The notes under the pieces: generated by a model | Told to the model about the DNA's origin: nothing | Database searches by the model: none | The model's input: only the letters and a program-made list of their open reading frames with translations | Shown here: positions 1 through 5,110 of the stretch, one piece after another | How positions within the stretch are numbered: position 1 is the first letter of the stretch | How the letters are laid out: each line of letters starts with the position of its first letter | Program-made: the position numbers and the translations under genes | DNA from: Kiritimatiellia bacterium | GTDB lineage: Bacteria > Verrucomicrobiota > Kiritimatiellia > RFP12 > UBA1067 | Direction of reading: 5' to 3' | Length of the DNA stretch: 5,615 nucleotides | NCBI GenBank assembly: GCA_017959645.1 | Contig: JAGDAE010000270.1 | Location: 1-5,615 of the forward strand

Positions 1-1060
1 CTCGCCGGTCGAACGCGACATGGCCGCGGTCGTCGACGAGTACGTTCGCGCGACCGCCGACGAGTGCGGCGACGCGCATCTGCTCTTCACGGACGGCTCC
101 ATGGACGCGGCGGTCGAGGTCCAGGCCCTGCGGCAGGGCCGTTCGCTCAAGGCGGTCTCGATGGCTTCCGGCGACAGCGCCTACGACCGCAGCGTCAGAT
201 GCCGGGGAGAGACCGACAAGGAAGACTCCGACATGCTCGCGACAAGCGCTTCCGGCGCGTTGAGGACATGGGTGGGCGAAAAGACCGAGCGGTCGACGAA
301 CATAGCGGTGCAGGTCGGGTTCGAGTTGTGGAAGCACAACGGACTCGAAGCGCCCGAGGCCGCCGGTTTCGTCGCCCGTACCGCCGGCTTCGACCCCGGC
401 GAAAAGGCGCGTTTTGTCGCCCGCGCCCGCGCGCTCGCCGGACGCATTCTCGCCGTGTGCGAAAACGACGATCCCGACGATTCGCCGAACGTGCGGCTCA
501 AAAACATGTTCGCCTCGGTCGAGTGGCGGCTTTCGCGGCTGTGCAGGATGCGCGCCGACGATTCCGACCGGAACGGCCGCGCCGCCGACGCGATGCGCGA
601 CACCGGCCTGGCGGACGGTCTGGACGAGGCGAACGCCGCGTACCGGCGCATGCGCAGCCAGATGAACTGGACCGAACTCAGGCCGGATACGCGGCTGACG
701 CCGCGCGAGGGAATGGCGCTTTGGATGGGGAGGGGCGATTTCCAGATGGCGCGGCTTTACGCCAAACAGATACTTATCGCCCATCCGCAGGATTCGCGCG
801 CCAATTTCGCGGTCGGAATGAGCTATTTCGTCGAAGAACAGTACAATCGCGCCGAGGCGTATCTTGCGCGCAGTCTGCTGGAGCATCCCGACGAACCCGC
901 CGCACTCAACAATCTCGCGGTGGTGCAGGCGAAACTCGGACGGCTCGACGAAGCCGAGACCAATGCGCTTCGCGCCCTGAAAAGCCTGCCCGGCTCGAAA
1001 GAGGCCACCCGCACTCTCAATGCCATCAGGGAAAAAAGAAAGGAATCACCGGAAAAATGA
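1..1060 (+). CDS. TPR-repeat protein, 5'-truncated by the window edge
   Basis: The frame is open from the first bases of the window (residues SPVERD precede the first ATG at 20), so the gene starts upstream and the ATG at 20 is probably internal. Numbering from that ATG, residues 232-328 hold about three tetratricopeptide units of 34 residues, with the alternating small/aromatic pattern seen in 'ANFAVGMSYFVEEQYNRAEAYLARSL' (given here only as landmarks: A265-like, G, Y, A) and in the LNNLAVVQAKLGRLDEAE stretch. TPRs are helical scaffolds for protein-protein contacts. Residues 1-225 are not recognised; a segment near residue 25 (LLFTDGSMDAAVEV) resembles the soluble part that follows the membrane domain of some large PVC membrane proteins, but this is a weak impression. 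The gene's TGA overlaps the next gene's ATG, implying an operon and a functional link. No enzymatic motif is visible. Confidence 0.85.
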   Translation, partial: SPVERDMAAVVDEYVRATADECGDAHLLFTDGSMDAAVEVQALRQGRSLKAVSMASGDSAYDRSVRCRGETDKEDSDMLATSASGALRTWVGEKTERSTNIAVQVGFELWKHNGLEAPEAAGFVARTAGFDPGEKARFVARARALAGRILAVCENDDPDDSPNVRLKNMFASVEWRLSRLCRMRADDSDRNGRAADAMRDTGLADGLDEANAAYRRMRSQMNWTELRPDTRLTPREGMALWMGRGDFQMARLYAKQILIAHPQDSRANFAVGMSYFVEEQYNRAEAYLARSLLEHPDEPAALNNLAVVQAKLGRLDEAETNALRALKSLPGSKEATRTLNAIREKRKESPEK

Positions 1061-1788
1061 AACGAATTCTTGCGGCGGCCGTCGTAGCGGCCGCGATCGG
1101 AGCTTTCGCCGACGGCGACGACAATGCCGCCGTACTCGTCACCACCGCCGGCCCGGACCGCTATGGCGACGGCCAGACGGTCATGGACGGCGAATGCTAT
1201 GCGCTGGTGTGGTCGCCGGACGGAGTTTTCGACGGGTTTTCCGCCGACGGATCCCCAGTCGATCCGGGCGACCGTGTCGTCAACGTAGGCGCGGTTGCCA
1301 AGAACGGACGGTGCAGAGCGGCGTTCGAGGTGCAGGCATCGCTCGCCGATACGCTGGCGGGCGGCGTGTACGCGGTGTACGTGCTCGATACGCGCGTGTC
1401 GGAAAACGGCGTTGCCGCCCCTCGCGGCCTTGTGGACGGCAAGCTCTCCGTCCTGAACGGATACGGCAAGGTCTCCGAAAACGTCACCATCGGTCCCGGT
1501 GCGGGATTGGTGCTCACCGGCGCGGCTGCAGGCGCCGCGACCGCCGGTGTCGCTACGGAGGCCGCCGCCGACGTCGAACAGCCAAGGGTCACGCGAATAG
1601 TCCAGGAGGGCGACAAGGTGGCGATCTACGTGAAGGGGCTGCCCGGCTACATGCGCGTGCGCATGGGCGACACGCTATCGCTTTCCGGCGGCGTGACCCC
1701 GGCCGTGCCGACCGATGCGCAGGACGAGATAAAACTGATCGTGCCGAAAGTCGGCGACAAAGGATTCTACAAGGTGATCCGCAACTGA
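1057..1788 (+). CDS. Exported protein of unknown function (243 aa)
   Basis: The start is the ATG at 1057, which overlaps the upstream stop as ATGA. The frame stays open further upstream, but only this start yields an export signal: basic K2-R3, a hydrophobic Ala/Val core (residues 4-17) and an AFA cleavage motif with cutting predicted after A18. The mature protein (about 225 residues) is acidic and low in Cys, with a beta-rich look. A first part covers residues 19-150, an Ala/Gly-rich linker residues 153-173, and a C-terminal part residues 174-243 ending in GFYKVIRN. Such an aromatic-plus-basic end (FY/FF-[KR]-V) is common in secreted proteins of Verrucomicrobiota, but I cannot name a family. 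Two cysteines (C47, C86) could form a disulfide in the periplasm. Translation is probably coupled to the TPR gene; a purine-rich stretch (AAAAAAGAAAGGA) lies just upstream. A surface or periplasmic partner of the TPR protein is an inference. Confidence 0.85.
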   Translation: MKRILAAAVVAAAIGAFADGDDNAAVLVTTAGPDRYGDGQTVMDGECYALVWSPDGVFDGFSADGSPVDPGDRVVNVGAVAKNGRCRAAFEVQASLADTLAGGVYAVYVLDTRVSENGVAAPRGLVDGKLSVLNGYGKVSENVTIGPGAGLVLTGAAAGAATAGVATEAAADVEQPRVTRIVQEGDKVAIYVKGLPGYMRVRMGDTLSLSGGVTPAVPTDAQDEIKLIVPKVGDKGFYKVIRN

Positions 1789-1990
1789 CGGACGATATCG
1801 ATCCAAGACGATGGATGTCGGCTTGAAAACATATGCGGCCTTTCGCCGAAACATAAGGGGGTAATGTCGATTTATATGGGCGCTATCCCGGTTTTATAAG
1901 GGGTATTCCGCGAATATTATATTTAGGTCTAAATGTAATATTCGGCGCGGTTGGGGCGGCTGGAGGCTATGCCGATGACGGCATGGTGTC
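1789..1990. other. Non-coding stretch downstream of the exported-protein gene
   Basis: No convincing reading frame is present; the longest plus-strand start (ATG 1811) gives only 17 codons. A short CGGC/GCCG stem near 1837-1849 lacks a U-run, so I do not call a terminator. The octamer ATAAGGGG occurs twice (1853-1860 and 1896-1903). The main structure is the AT-rich inverted repeat listed separately. Confidence 0.6.
1911..1944. repeat. AT-rich near-perfect inverted repeat
   Basis: The arms 1911-1926 and 1929-1944 are 16 nt each, separated by GT (1927-1928). They are complementary except for one position (T1920 opposite G1935), which would be a G-U pair in RNA. The core arm is AATATTATATTTAG. 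It is very AT-rich inside a GC-rich neighbourhood and has no downstream T-run, so it looks more like a dyad operator, a cruciform site or a protein-binding site than an intrinsic terminator. It lies 122 bp after the stop of the exported-protein gene and about 45 bp before the 23-bp repeat array. Confidence 0.7.
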
Positions 1991-2128
1991 CATCGGGATG
2001 GACAGGTTGTAGTCATCGGGATGGACATGGGATAGTCATCGGGATGGGGGCTATTGTGACACCAGGATGGGGGCTATTTTGACACCAGGATGGGGGCTAT
2101 TTTGAGACCCTGATGCGGCTTTGACCTC
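1991..2128. repeat. Tandem 23-bp repeat array
   Basis: Units start at 1991, 2014, 2037, 2060, 2083 and, degenerate, 2106. Units 2060 and 2083 are identical over all 23 bases. Unit 2037 differs from them at three positions. Units 1991 and 2014 differ from each other at four. The first three share CATCGGGATGG; units three to five share GGATGGGGGCTATT. The array is therefore a mosaic of a left type and a right type in the same 23-bp register. No reading frame explains the period, since 23 is not a multiple of three. Possible roles are a multi-site protein-binding array for the promoter 70-200 bp downstream, an iteron-like element, or a transposon-end remnant (IS21-family ends carry several internal repeats of about this size). 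No transposase or Rep gene lies in the window. Confidence 0.85.
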
Positions 2129-2174
2129 AATGCGCATTGACAGGGGGCGGGAATGCGCATTGACAGCACCCGCC
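2129..2174. repeat. In-phase continuation of the 23-bp array (different sequence)
   Basis: The 15-mer AATGCGCATTGACAG occurs at 2129-2143 and 2152-2166, exactly 23 bp apart and in the same register as the preceding array (2106 + 23 = 2129). The first 15 bases are identical and the last 8 differ. Each copy contains a TGCGCA palindrome followed by TTGACA. The segment ends 24 bp before the -35 element of the promoter at 2199, so it is well placed for a regulator-binding site. Confidence 0.7.
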
Positions 2175-2198
2175 CATCCGCATCTCCTAAATTCGCAC

Positions 2199-2228
2199 TT
2201 GATTTCCGGCGAAGAGAAATGGTATAAT
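2199..2228 (+). promoter_or_regulatory. Sigma70-type promoter
   Basis: The -35 is TTGATT (2199-2204, 4 of 6 to TTGACA) and the -10 is a perfect TATAAT (2223-2228), with an 18-bp spacer. Transcription is expected to begin near 2234-2236 and run rightward through the leader into the genes at 2526 and 2666. It is the best promoter match I found in the window. Confidence 0.75.
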
Positions 2229-2429
2229 ATTGTGCGTTCGGTCGAGGAGCAATCTGCTTCGAGGCCGGATATCAGAATTCCCGCGCGGAAGAGGCTAAAG
2301 GCCAAACCGCGTCTGGGACGCGTCGCGTGAAAGCGTAGGAAACTTGTCACAAAGGACGCAACGAAAAGGGACACTGCCCGTTCGTGCAGTTTCGCCTCCT
2401 TCGCTGTATCCTTTAAGGTCAATCCTACG

Positions 2430-2457
2430 CACCTCACGCGATGCATCGGAGGAGGTG
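2430..2457 (+). promoter_or_regulatory. Alternative hairpin competing with the rod's closing stem
   Basis: CACCTC (2430-2435) can pair with GAGGTG (2452-2457), enclosing the palindrome CGATGCATCG (2439-2448). This uses bases that otherwise form the 3' side of the rod (2423-2441), so the two folds exclude each other. The purine tract GGAGGAGG is Shine-Dalgarno-like but no ATG, GTG or TTG follows at a usable distance. It may be a switching element; this is read from complementarity only. Confidence 0.35.
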
Positions 2458-2462
2458 TCTAT

Positions 2463-2501
2463 TTCCCCGCGCTGAATCCGATTCGTGTCGGGGAGTCTTT
2501 T
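2463..2501 (+). terminator. Terminator or attenuator-like hairpin
   Basis: CCCCG (2465-2469) pairs with CGGGG (2489-2493), extendable by T2464-A2494 and a wobble at 2463/2495; an inner GAATC/GATTC stem (2473-2477, 2479-2483) can stack within the loop. The run TCTTTT (2496-2501) follows. The same left arm, as TTTCCCCG (2462-2469), can instead pair over 8 bp with CGGGGAAA (2505-2512), which would break the terminator and abut the ribosome binding site of the gene at 2526. The stem is short, so termination is likely partial at best. Confidence 0.45.
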
Positions 2502-2525
2502 GTACGGGGAAAGAAAGGAAACCGG

Positions 2526-2669
2526 ATGAGCGATAGGCGAATGGCTGCGGCAGTTGCGATTTTGGTCGCGACGCTTGCCGGATATTCGTTCGCGGCTAAA
2601 AACGCGAAAGGCGGCGTGCGCAATTCTGGTATTGCGGAATTCAGAGAGGGAAAGGATCCTTTCCGGTGA
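2526..2669 (+). CDS. Small secreted peptide (47 aa), unknown function
   Basis: The ATG at 2526 has a good ribosome binding site (AAAGGAA, 2514-2520, 5-nt gap). The product begins with a classic export signal: R4-R5, a hydrophobic core of Ala/Val/Leu (residues 7-18) and an SFA cleavage motif with predicted cutting after A23. The mature peptide would be only about 24 residues (AKNAKGGV...KDPFR), basic and polar, with no cysteine. Its TGA (2667-2669) overlaps the GTG start of the next gene (2666-2668), a tight coupling that argues for a real, translated gene. It is the first gene after the promoter and structured leader. It could be a secreted signal or a partner of the downstream membrane protein, or mainly a leader cistron whose translation opens the next ribosome binding site. 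It is alternatively a truncated remnant of a longer exported protein. I recognise no family. Confidence 0.65.
   Translation: MSDRRMAAAVAILVATLAGYSFAAKNAKGGVRNSGIAEFREGKDPFR
2649..2664 (+). promoter_or_regulatory. 16-bp perfect palindrome over the RBS of the downstream gene
   Basis: GGAAAGGATCCTTTCC is a perfect palindrome that can fold as a 6-bp stem with a GATC loop. It contains the only purine-rich Shine-Dalgarno candidate (GGGAAAGGA) for the GTG at 2666, and its right arm ends 1 nt before that start. Ribosomes finishing the 47-codon gene would melt it, which fits obligate translational coupling. The palindrome is observed; the regulatory role is inferred. Confidence 0.45.
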
Positions 2670-4864
2670 AAATCAAGTGCTTTTATTGCAAGGAGACGCT
2701 TGTCGTCTCTGATGACATCGTAGAAGGACAGCATATTCTTTGTCCATTCTGCGCGCGTAAATTCTCATATGGCGACCGGGCGGACGCCATTCCGGATTCG
2801 GACCTCAAAGCCGCAATCCAGGTTTGCTGCAGAGACAAGAAACAGAATGAATATTACATGAAGGCTCCGTGTGGCGCCAGACTTCATATAGCATTGATTT
2901 TTTACGGAAAGGTTTTCAAAGACACATTAGACCAAAAGGCCTATCTATCCGCCGTAGAGGAGGTTTCCAAAGAACTTAAAGAGCGCGACTTGCTGTATCT
3001 CTTGCGTTACGAAGACGATCAGACGCTCAAGAGTCATTGGCTTGACCGGTTGGTTTCGGAATACGGCTATGAAGAGATTATTCCGGAAGACCATGTCGAA
3101 GAAGTCTATGCGGACGAGTCCGATGCCGTCAAAAACCGAAAGCCGGATACGCGAAAGCCGGGCAGAGCGAACACGAAAAATCTCGTTTTGCCGGTTGTTG
3201 CGGCCGGGATTGCGGCGGTTTTGGCATTTTTCATGATATCGCAGATGGTGAGGCGAACAGGCGTTAAATCACGCATTGCGGACGTTCGTGAAGATGATGT
3301 TGCAGCTGAATCCGTGAAAGAAACCGCAGTTGCTGCCGACGATGCAAAGGAACAGGACGAGAGACGGCGCGAGCTGTTGCTGTCTTCGTGTGCCACAGCA
3401 TTGGAGGAAGTCGAAGAAATGCAAAAGGCACGTTCCCGGGCGAAGAAAGCGTTGGACGAAGACATAGACCGGTTCCAGCGCGAACTGAGCGAATTGTCGC
3501 AGCAAAACCATTTCAGAGCCGGCAAAGCCCAGGCGGAACGCAAACAACGGTTCAATACCGCCGAATACGCCATGATGATAGCCGAGTCGCCCATCGTCAA
3601 AGAGTTGTCGCATCGCTATGCCGGGGACGATCTTGTGTCAAGAGGGGCGGCATTCAAAGCGGAGATCTTGTCGGAGTTGAAGAATTCCGGCGCAAAGATG
3701 CAGGCCAAGTCGGAATCGATCGGAGAAAAGTCGGATGAATTCATCGACGGCATAGTGCAGAAGATCAACGATGGAATCAACGAACGCGGGAACGAGTTGG
3801 CGCAGATCGCAAAAGACATCGCGAAAATCTCGCATCAGGCAAACCAGGCCGACATGATGACGAAGCTCGGGGCGTTGTCGGAAGCGGAACGGTTTCTCGC
3901 GGCAGCCGACGAGGCGAGAAGGGAAGAGATTTCAAAAAAACTGGCGGCTCTGCCGATGGACGGGGTCGCGGCGGCTTACGCGGGAATCGGACAAGATGTG
4001 TTCGTCGACATGCCCAAAGAAAATCCAAGTATCGTCGATCATGACGATGTGATCGCTGCCGACGACCGAAGGAGCGACGGAAACTCTCGTTCGCAAGACA
4101 AGGGTACTGCGGCAAAGCGCGATGACGGCGTTTCGAAGAAGCGCGACAATGCGCCGTTCCGTGCCGAAAACAAAAAAGCAAACGCTAATGTCGGGCAAGT
4201 TGCGAAGACGGAGACGGTCAAAGAGGTACCGAAGAAATCGCGAAAGAAATGCAAATCGCCGGAACGATGCACGAATTTTGCAGAGAATGGCCAGAATTTC
4301 TGCGAAGCGCACAAGTGTGATTCGTATGGGTGCAAAGAACATCGCGCTACATTGACGATTCCGGGATGGTTCGATGTCGACAAAGACGAGCGTATAACCG
4401 GCAAATCCATAAAGCGCGATTTCCGGAAACTACGCATACCGTATTGCAAAAAACATATGTGCAAGCGCCAGGTTGTGCAACCGAACGACAGAAAGACGGG
4501 GCGCAGGCACAGTTATTATATTTCGGATTATTATTCGGACAGATTGGGCGCACAGTTCTTCTTCTGCACAAACGAGCGTCTGGCAAAGGGTAGCTATTGC
4601 ATTGAGCACAGCTGCAAAGTTTCTACTTGCAATTCGCCCAAATGGGAATATTGGGTCGAGGCCTCGGCGGACGATTTGACTTATCGCGAGTTTTATGACG
4701 ATATGCCGACAAGTCTGACCGAGTATAGGGGTTTGAGGCTCAAACGGGCGTCTACATGCAGAGGCCACAGCTCGAAAGATCCCGAGACGATTCGCGATCG
4801 CGACGAAGAAGAGCGGCAGACCGAGGGCGACCGGCGCAGAGCCAAGGAGTTGCGCGACGACTAG
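2666..4864 (+). CDS. Membrane protein: zinc ribbon, TM, helical stalk, Cys/His modules
   Basis: 732 residues; GTG start chosen because it overlaps the previous stop (GTGA) and leads directly into a zinc ribbon: C5-x2-C8-x17-C26-x2-C29. Residues 46-150 form a compact mixed domain I do not recognise. A basic stretch (about 156-171) precedes one transmembrane helix at 173-192, suggesting the N-terminus is cytoplasmic and the rest outside the inner membrane. Residues 205-430 are highly charged and helical, probably coiled coil. A charged, disordered-looking linker (458-528) follows. The C-terminal third carries Cys/His modules: C529, C535, C546, H549, C551, C556, H559; then C594, H597, C599; then C634, C645, H648, C650, C655; and C698, H701. 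Two modules share exactly C-x10-C-x2-H-x-C-x4-C. The C...C-x2-H pattern recalls small zinc fingers near phage HNH nucleases, but no HNH motif is present. The end (705-732) is Arg/Glu/Asp-rich. GC is visibly lower than in the flanking genes. Function unknown; a metal-binding structural or sensing protein is a guess. Confidence 0.85.
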   Translation: MKIKCFYCKETLVVSDDIVEGQHILCPFCARKFSYGDRADAIPDSDLKAAIQVCCRDKKQNEYYMKAPCGARLHIALIFYGKVFKDTLDQKAYLSAVEEVSKELKERDLLYLLRYEDDQTLKSHWLDRLVSEYGYEEIIPEDHVEEVYADESDAVKNRKPDTRKPGRANTKNLVLPVVAAGIAAVLAFFMISQMVRRTGVKSRIADVREDDVAAESVKETAVAADDAKEQDERRRELLLSSCATALEEVEEMQKARSRAKKALDEDIDRFQRELSELSQQNHFRAGKAQAERKQRFNTAEYAMMIAESPIVKELSHRYAGDDLVSRGAAFKAEILSELKNSGAKMQAKSESIGEKSDEFIDGIVQKINDGINERGNELAQIAKDIAKISHQANQADMMTKLGALSEAERFLAAADEARREEISKKLAALPMDGVAAAYAGIGQDVFVDMPKENPSIVDHDDVIAADDRRSDGNSRSQDKGTAAKRDDGVSKKRDNAPFRAENKKANANVGQVAKTETVKEVPKKSRKKCKSPERCTNFAENGQNFCEAHKCDSYGCKEHRATLTIPGWFDVDKDERITGKSIKRDFRKLRIPYCKKHMCKRQVVQPNDRKTGRRHSYYISDYYSDRLGAQFFFCTNERLAKGSYCIEHSCKVSTCNSPKWEYWVEASADDLTYREFYDDMPTSLTEYRGLRLKRASTCRGHSSKDPETIRDRDEEERQTEGDRRRAKELRDD

Positions 4865-4866
4865 GC

Positions 4867-5100
4867 CTATTGCGGGAAAATCGCGTTGAGCCAGCCGACG
4901 ACGTCGTCTTCCGTATGGTGTGCCGTCACGTCCGTGCCCAGACGGCGCTCGATTTGGTTCGAGCCGCGAAACGCGAGGCCTTCCTTGACGGTCGCCTCCG
5001 TCGAGCGGCTCGCCAGTATGCGGCAGCCGGCCACGACTGAAATCGTGACGGCGAGGGCGACGCCAAGCATCATGCACATGATTTTCACCGTTGGGCTCAC
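4867..5100 (-). CDS. Small putative lipoprotein (77 aa)
   Basis: The GTG at 5100 begins 10 bp after the stop of the flavoprotein gene and is preceded by a GGGGA ribosome-binding-like tract; an in-frame GTG at 5088 (giving VKIMCMMLG) is an alternative. Residues 8-25 are hydrophobic and end in VVAGC (C26), matching a lipobox, so the product is probably a lipoprotein with a mature part of about 52 residues; otherwise it is a single-span membrane protein. The mature part (with RGSNQIERRLGTDV and ending WLNAIFPQ) is not recognised. Its TAG lies 2 bp from the convergent TAG of the large membrane protein gene. GC-rich codons match the flavoprotein gene rather than the convergent gene. Very likely co-transcribed with the flavoprotein gene; a functional link is unproven. 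Confidence 0.65.
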   Translation of the reverse strand: MSPTVKIMCMMLGVALAVTISVVAGCRILASRSTEATVKEGLAFRGSNQIERRLGTDVTAHHTEDDVVGWLNAIFPQ

Positions 5101-5110
5101 GTTCCCCGCG

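Larger units (their letters stand above)
2235..2501 (+). ncRNA. Candidate structured leader RNA or small RNA, unknown class
   Basis: The region between the promoter and the first start codon can form several stems. SL1 is 2239-2267: CGG+TCGA+AGCA pairing with TGCT+TCGA+CCG around a 3-nt loop, with GG bulges on each side. SL2 is 2284-2311: CGCGG/CCGCG outside and GGC/GCC inside. A long-range rod joins TCGCGTGA (2323-2330) to TCACGCGA (2434-2441) and GCGTAGGA (2333-2340) to TCCTACGC (2423-2430), separated by a small internal loop. Inside the rod, AAAGGA (2351-2356) pairs with TCCTTT (2409-2414) and ACTGC (2373-2377) with GCAGT (2386-2390). Two 8-bp perfect long-range helices in tandem are hard to dismiss as chance. 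A terminator-like hairpin follows. It does not match tmRNA, RNase P RNA, SRP RNA or a riboswitch class I can recall. It may be an attenuating 5' leader for the downstream operon or an independent RNA; the 3' end is assumed from the U-run. Confidence 0.5.

Noticed and set aside
64..1056. Upstream extension of the exported-protein frame
   Set aside because: The extension is Arg-rich out-of-frame translation of the TPR gene; the signal peptide begins exactly at the ATG at 1057.
1991..2174. CRISPR array
   Set aside because: The 23-bp units are directly adjacent with no unique spacers, and there are no cas genes.
1991..2174. Iteron-type replication origin
   Set aside because: Repeat size and a nearby AT-rich dyad would fit, but there is no rep gene, no DnaA box that I can see, and the flanking genes look chromosomal.
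2121..2330. Plus-strand frame of 69 codons spanning the promoter
   Set aside because: The TATAAT promoter lies inside it, it has no ribosome binding site, and the product has no protein-like pattern.
2333..2430. c-di-GMP-I (GEMM) riboswitch
   Set aside because: A stretch with ACAAAGG, ACGCAA, GAAA and GGGACAC loosely recalls the GEMM core, but the order and paired elements do not fit and the conserved second half is missing.
2051..2446. Minus-strand frame of 131 codons across the intergenic region
   Set aside because: It runs antisense through the 23-bp repeats, the promoter and the structured leader, has no recognisable domain or signal, and its length follows from the absence of stops in repetitive DNA.
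2235..2460. 6S RNA
   Set aside because: The rod shape with a closing stem is suggestive, but the two preceding hairpins, the position in front of an operon and the lack of a clear central promoter-like bubble do not support it.
3106..3613. Minus-strand frames within the large membrane-protein gene
   Set aside because: They are antisense shadows of a gene with clear zinc-ribbon, transmembrane and coiled-coil features on the plus strand.
4430..5077. Minus-strand frame of 215 codons spanning the convergent gene ends
   Set aside because: It overlaps both the plus-strand gene and the small lipoprotein gene in another frame, is Arg-rich and shows no domain.
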